This document shows positions 5,627 through 7,483 of a stretch of DNA of 7,483 nucleotides, in pieces. Position numbers and translations under genes: made by a program. This DNA is from Desulfobacula sp. (lineage in GTDB: Bacteria; Desulfobacterota; Desulfobacteria; Desulfobacterales; Desulfobacteraceae). Below the pieces are notes generated by a model. It did not search any database, was not told where the DNA came from, and saw nothing but the letters and a program-made list of their open reading frames with translations. Every line of letters starts with the position of its first letter. Positions within the stretch are counted from its first letter, which is position 1. The stretch lies in contig JAGLFI010000055.1 of the NCBI GenBank assembly GCA_023144585.1, forward strand, positions 1 to 7,483, in the 5' to 3' direction.

Positions 5627-7369
5627 TCATATGCCCTCTGCTTTATTTTCTTCATCTCTTAAGACCCTTCTTAAAACTTTTCCAACATTAGATATTGGTA
5701 TTTCATCCCTGAATTCAATTAGTTTAGGTCGTTTATATTCGGTCATTTTTTCTTTGCAGCAATCATTGATTTCCTCGATTGTCATTTTTTCTTTTTTTTT
5801 GAGCTGAATAAAAGCCTTGACCTTTTCTCCGCTTTTCTCATCTGGAATCCCAATAACCGCTACAAGCTCAACCTTAGGGTGGGTATAGAGAATATCTTCA
5901 ATTTCTCTTGGATAAACATTGAATCCCCCAACTATGATCATGTCCTTTTTGCGATCCGTGATGGTAATATATCCGTTTTCATCAATCTTTCCGATATCAC
6001 CGATGAGAAAATACCGGTTCCCGTCAAGCTGAACAAACACCTCATCATTGGCCTCCGGTCTTTTCCAATACCCTTTCATCACCTGGGGACCGCAGGCCGC
6101 TATTTCACCATTCTCACCCAAAGGCATTTCTTTTGTCGGAGTTTCAAAATCCACGATTTTTATATCTGTGTCTATCAGAGGGAATCCAATGGAACCCAAT
6201 TTTCTAGTTTTCCTGAATGTAGGATTGACAGTGAGAGTAGGTGCGGTTTCAGTAAGCCCATATCCTTCAAAAATAATGGAGCCTGTTTTTTCTTCAAACT
6301 GTTTGCAGACCTCAGGCGGAAGAGGTGCTCCTCCTGAAAAACATCCCATAAAAGAAGAAAGATCATACTGATCTAAAAGCGCATGATTTGCAAAGGCAAC
6401 AAAAATAGTAGGAACTCCTGCCATAAATGTGGGACGATACTTTTGGACTGCCTTTAACACCTCTGTAAAAGGTGGATTGCCAGCTCTCGGATCGGGAATA
6501 CAGATAAGTTTATTGGCGCCCATACATGCCATCAGAAGAACGTTACAAAGTCCAAAGCAATGATACCAGGGGAGTACACCCATGAGTGTATGATACCCTC
6601 CTGAATACATCTTTTCAGGAGGTTTGTCTTCCCCATGAACAAATCTGGCCCATTCATGTAATGCCAGACAGTTATAGGTAATATTTGTATGAGATAGCTC
6701 AGCACCTTTTGGAACACCGGTTGTGCCGCCTGTATAGAGCATAAGACCTGTGTCCTGTTCAGGATTTATAGTAACGGACAATGGATCAGATGATGCCTTT
6801 GATAGAACATCATCATACATAATGTGGCCTGGCTCATGTTTGGCTGCCTTGGGAATCTTTCCGAGAAGTCCACCCAGTAGAGCTTTGATTTTGGGTAAAT
6901 AAGATTTGATATTGCAGATAATCACTGTATCAACATTTGTACCCTCAATGGCTTTTACAGTATTGGGATAAAATTGGGGATGATCCATGCAAAAAACCAT
7001 TTTTGATTCTGAATTTTTAAGCTGAAACTGCAATTCAGAAGATGTATAGACAGGGTTGCATGTAACAGCCACAGCACCTGCTTTTAAAATTCCAAACAGT
7101 ATTTCCGGGAACTGGGGCAGGTTGGGAAGAAATATGGCAATTTTATCATCTTTCCCAATGCCTTTGTCTGCCAGAAAATTTGCAATTTTATCAGCTGCTT
7201 CTTTAACCTGGGCATAGGTTCTGGTGGCACCATTGAAAATTGTAAAAACATTGTCAGGATAATCTTTTGCAGAGTCATCAAGAAGTTTAAACAGAGGGAA
7301 TTTATAATCGCTGATTGTGTGTGGCACACCTTCCGGCCAAAACGGGGTTTTCCAGACTTGATCCTTCAT
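5627..7369 (-). CDS. fadD: Long-chain fatty acyl-CoA synthetase (AMP-forming, FadD-like)
   Basis: The product is an ANL-superfamily adenylating enzyme of 580 residues, near the usual 550-580 of FadD. It activates a carboxylic acid, probably a medium- or long-chain fatty acid, with ATP to an acyl-adenylate and then transfers it to CoA; it is likely cytoplasmic or membrane-peripheral. Motifs appear in order: the P-loop MLYTGGTTGVPKG (210-222), PWYHCFG (267-273), the adenine-binding GYGLTET (369-375), FLIGDIG with Asp458, the hinge DRKKD (472-476), and the C-terminal GKVLRR with catalytic Lys564. All key residues are intact. The start is set by an AGGAGG Shine-Dalgarno 7 nt before the ATG. It appears monocistronic: the next gene begins 229 bp downstream behind its own promoter. 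Chain-length preference cannot be read; other aryl- or acyl-CoA ligases are a less likely alternative. Confidence 0.93.
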   Translation of the reverse strand: MKDQVWKTPFWPEGVPHTISDYKFPLFKLLDDSAKDYPDNVFTIFNGATRTYAQVKEAADKIANFLADKGIGKDDKIAIFLPNLPQFPEILFGILKAGAVAVTCNPVYTSSELQFQLKNSESKMVFCMDHPQFYPNTVKAIEGTNVDTVIICNIKSYLPKIKALLGGLLGKIPKAAKHEPGHIMYDDVLSKASSDPLSVTINPEQDTGLMLYTGGTTGVPKGAELSHTNITYNCLALHEWARFVHGEDKPPEKMYSGGYHTLMGVLPWYHCFGLCNVLLMACMGANKLICIPDPRAGNPPFTEVLKAVQKYRPTFMAGVPTIFVAFANHALLDQYDLSSFMGCFSGGAPLPPEVCKQFEEKTGSIIFEGYGLTETAPTLTVNPTFRKTRKLGSIGFPLIDTDIKIVDFETPTKEMPLGENGEIAACGPQVMKGYWKRPEANDEVFVQLDGNRYFLIGDIGKIDENGYITITDRKKDMIIVGGFNVYPREIEDILYTHPKVELVAVIGIPDEKSGEKVKAFIQLKKKEKMTIEEINDCCKEKMTEYKRPKLIEFRDEIPISNVGKVLRRVLRDEENKAEGI

Positions 7370-7483
7370 GCTTCTTCCTCCTATTAATTTTCATTAAAAT
7401 TTACAGGATGTGCTCAGGATGTGTGCAGGATATGCAATTGAACAGGGAATAATCAAATAGTTCCTTATTGGGTATCAAAAAAA
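7370..7483 (-). promoter_or_regulatory. fadD leader/promoter region
   Basis: This 114-bp segment holds the fadD ribosome site (7377-7382), the 11-bp repeats and a weak promoter-like pair, TTGATA then TGATTA at 17 nt, near the window edge. No consensus -10/-35 pair stands out, so an activator-dependent promoter, or one lying beyond the window, is plausible. Confidence 0.35.
7404..7436. repeat. Three tandem 11-bp repeats upstream of fadD
   Basis: The plus strand reads CAGGATGTGCT, CAGGATGTGTG and CAGGATATGCA, three contiguous 11-bp units sharing CAGGATRTG. They end about 35 bp upstream of the fadD start codon. The 11-bp period places each unit on the same DNA face, as in binding sites of OmpR/PhoB-type regulators, though the core does not match the Pho box. 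Likely operator; the cognate regulator is unknown. Confidence 0.55.

Noticed and set aside
5879..6337. 152-codon open frame on the plus strand
   Set aside because: It lies fully inside the fadD coding region on the opposite strand, with a low-complexity Phe/Ile-rich product.
7404..7436. Pho box (PhoB site)
   Set aside because: The 11-bp period fits, but the core CAGGAT/ATCCTG does not match the CTGTCAT-type consensus.
7435..7460. Sigma-54 promoter before fadD (TTGCA element)
   Set aside because: A TTGCA is present, but there is no GG at the required upstream spacing.
1..7483. CRISPR array, IS element, tRNA or rRNA
   Set aside because: No regularly spaced repeats with spacers, transposase, terminal inverted repeats or tRNA-like cloverleaf were seen on either strand.

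Overview
All recognisable genes in this window lie on the minus strand, so biological order runs from high to low coordinates. The gene content fits an anaerobic Desulfobacterota-type bacterium, for example a Desulfobacterales sulfate reducer: a FadD-type acyl-CoA synthetase, cobalamin-riboswitch control, moderate GC and compact same-strand operons. That taxonomic guess is inference; no marker gene is present.

Layout in transcription order. (1) 7483-5627: a leader with three tandem 11-bp repeats, then a complete 580-aa FadD-like long-chain acyl-CoA synthetase with a near-perfect Shine-Dalgarno. (2) 5626-5398: a 229-bp intergenic stretch with two weak hairpins behind fadD, then a TTGACA promoter overlapped by ACAAAT/ATTTGT half-sites at 11-bp steps. 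(3) 5397-2090: a tight four-gene cluster: a small cupin, a 551-aa protein resembling the GalT branch of the HIT superfamily, a 140-aa protein of unknown family, and a 10-TM EamA/DMT permease. Junctions are a 4-bp overlap, a 14-bp overlap and a 5-bp gap, so the four are almost certainly co-expressed. (4) 2058-1: a second promoter just behind the permease gene, a cobalamin (B12) riboswitch with a plausible ribosome-site-sequestering expression platform, then a TrpD-family phosphoribosyltransferase homologue, a 66-aa orphan protein, and the first 145 residues of a zinc-dependent medium-chain dehydrogenase that leaves the window at base 1.

The most interesting unit is the riboswitch operon. A TrpD-like enzyme under cobalamin control is not expected for tryptophan synthesis. 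Its sequence keeps the TrpD scaffold (PRPP-loop remnant, NxST, HG, DE and NPA motifs) but has lost several positions used by true anthranilate phosphoribosyltransferases, including the Arg region that contacts anthranilate. I infer a divergent phosphoribosyltransferase linked to cobamide metabolism (base activation, salvage or a B12-sparing pathway), possibly with the 66-aa protein and the dehydrogenase. The cupin/GalT-like/140-aa/permease cluster is a second candidate for an undescribed system; its biochemical role cannot be told from sequence alone.
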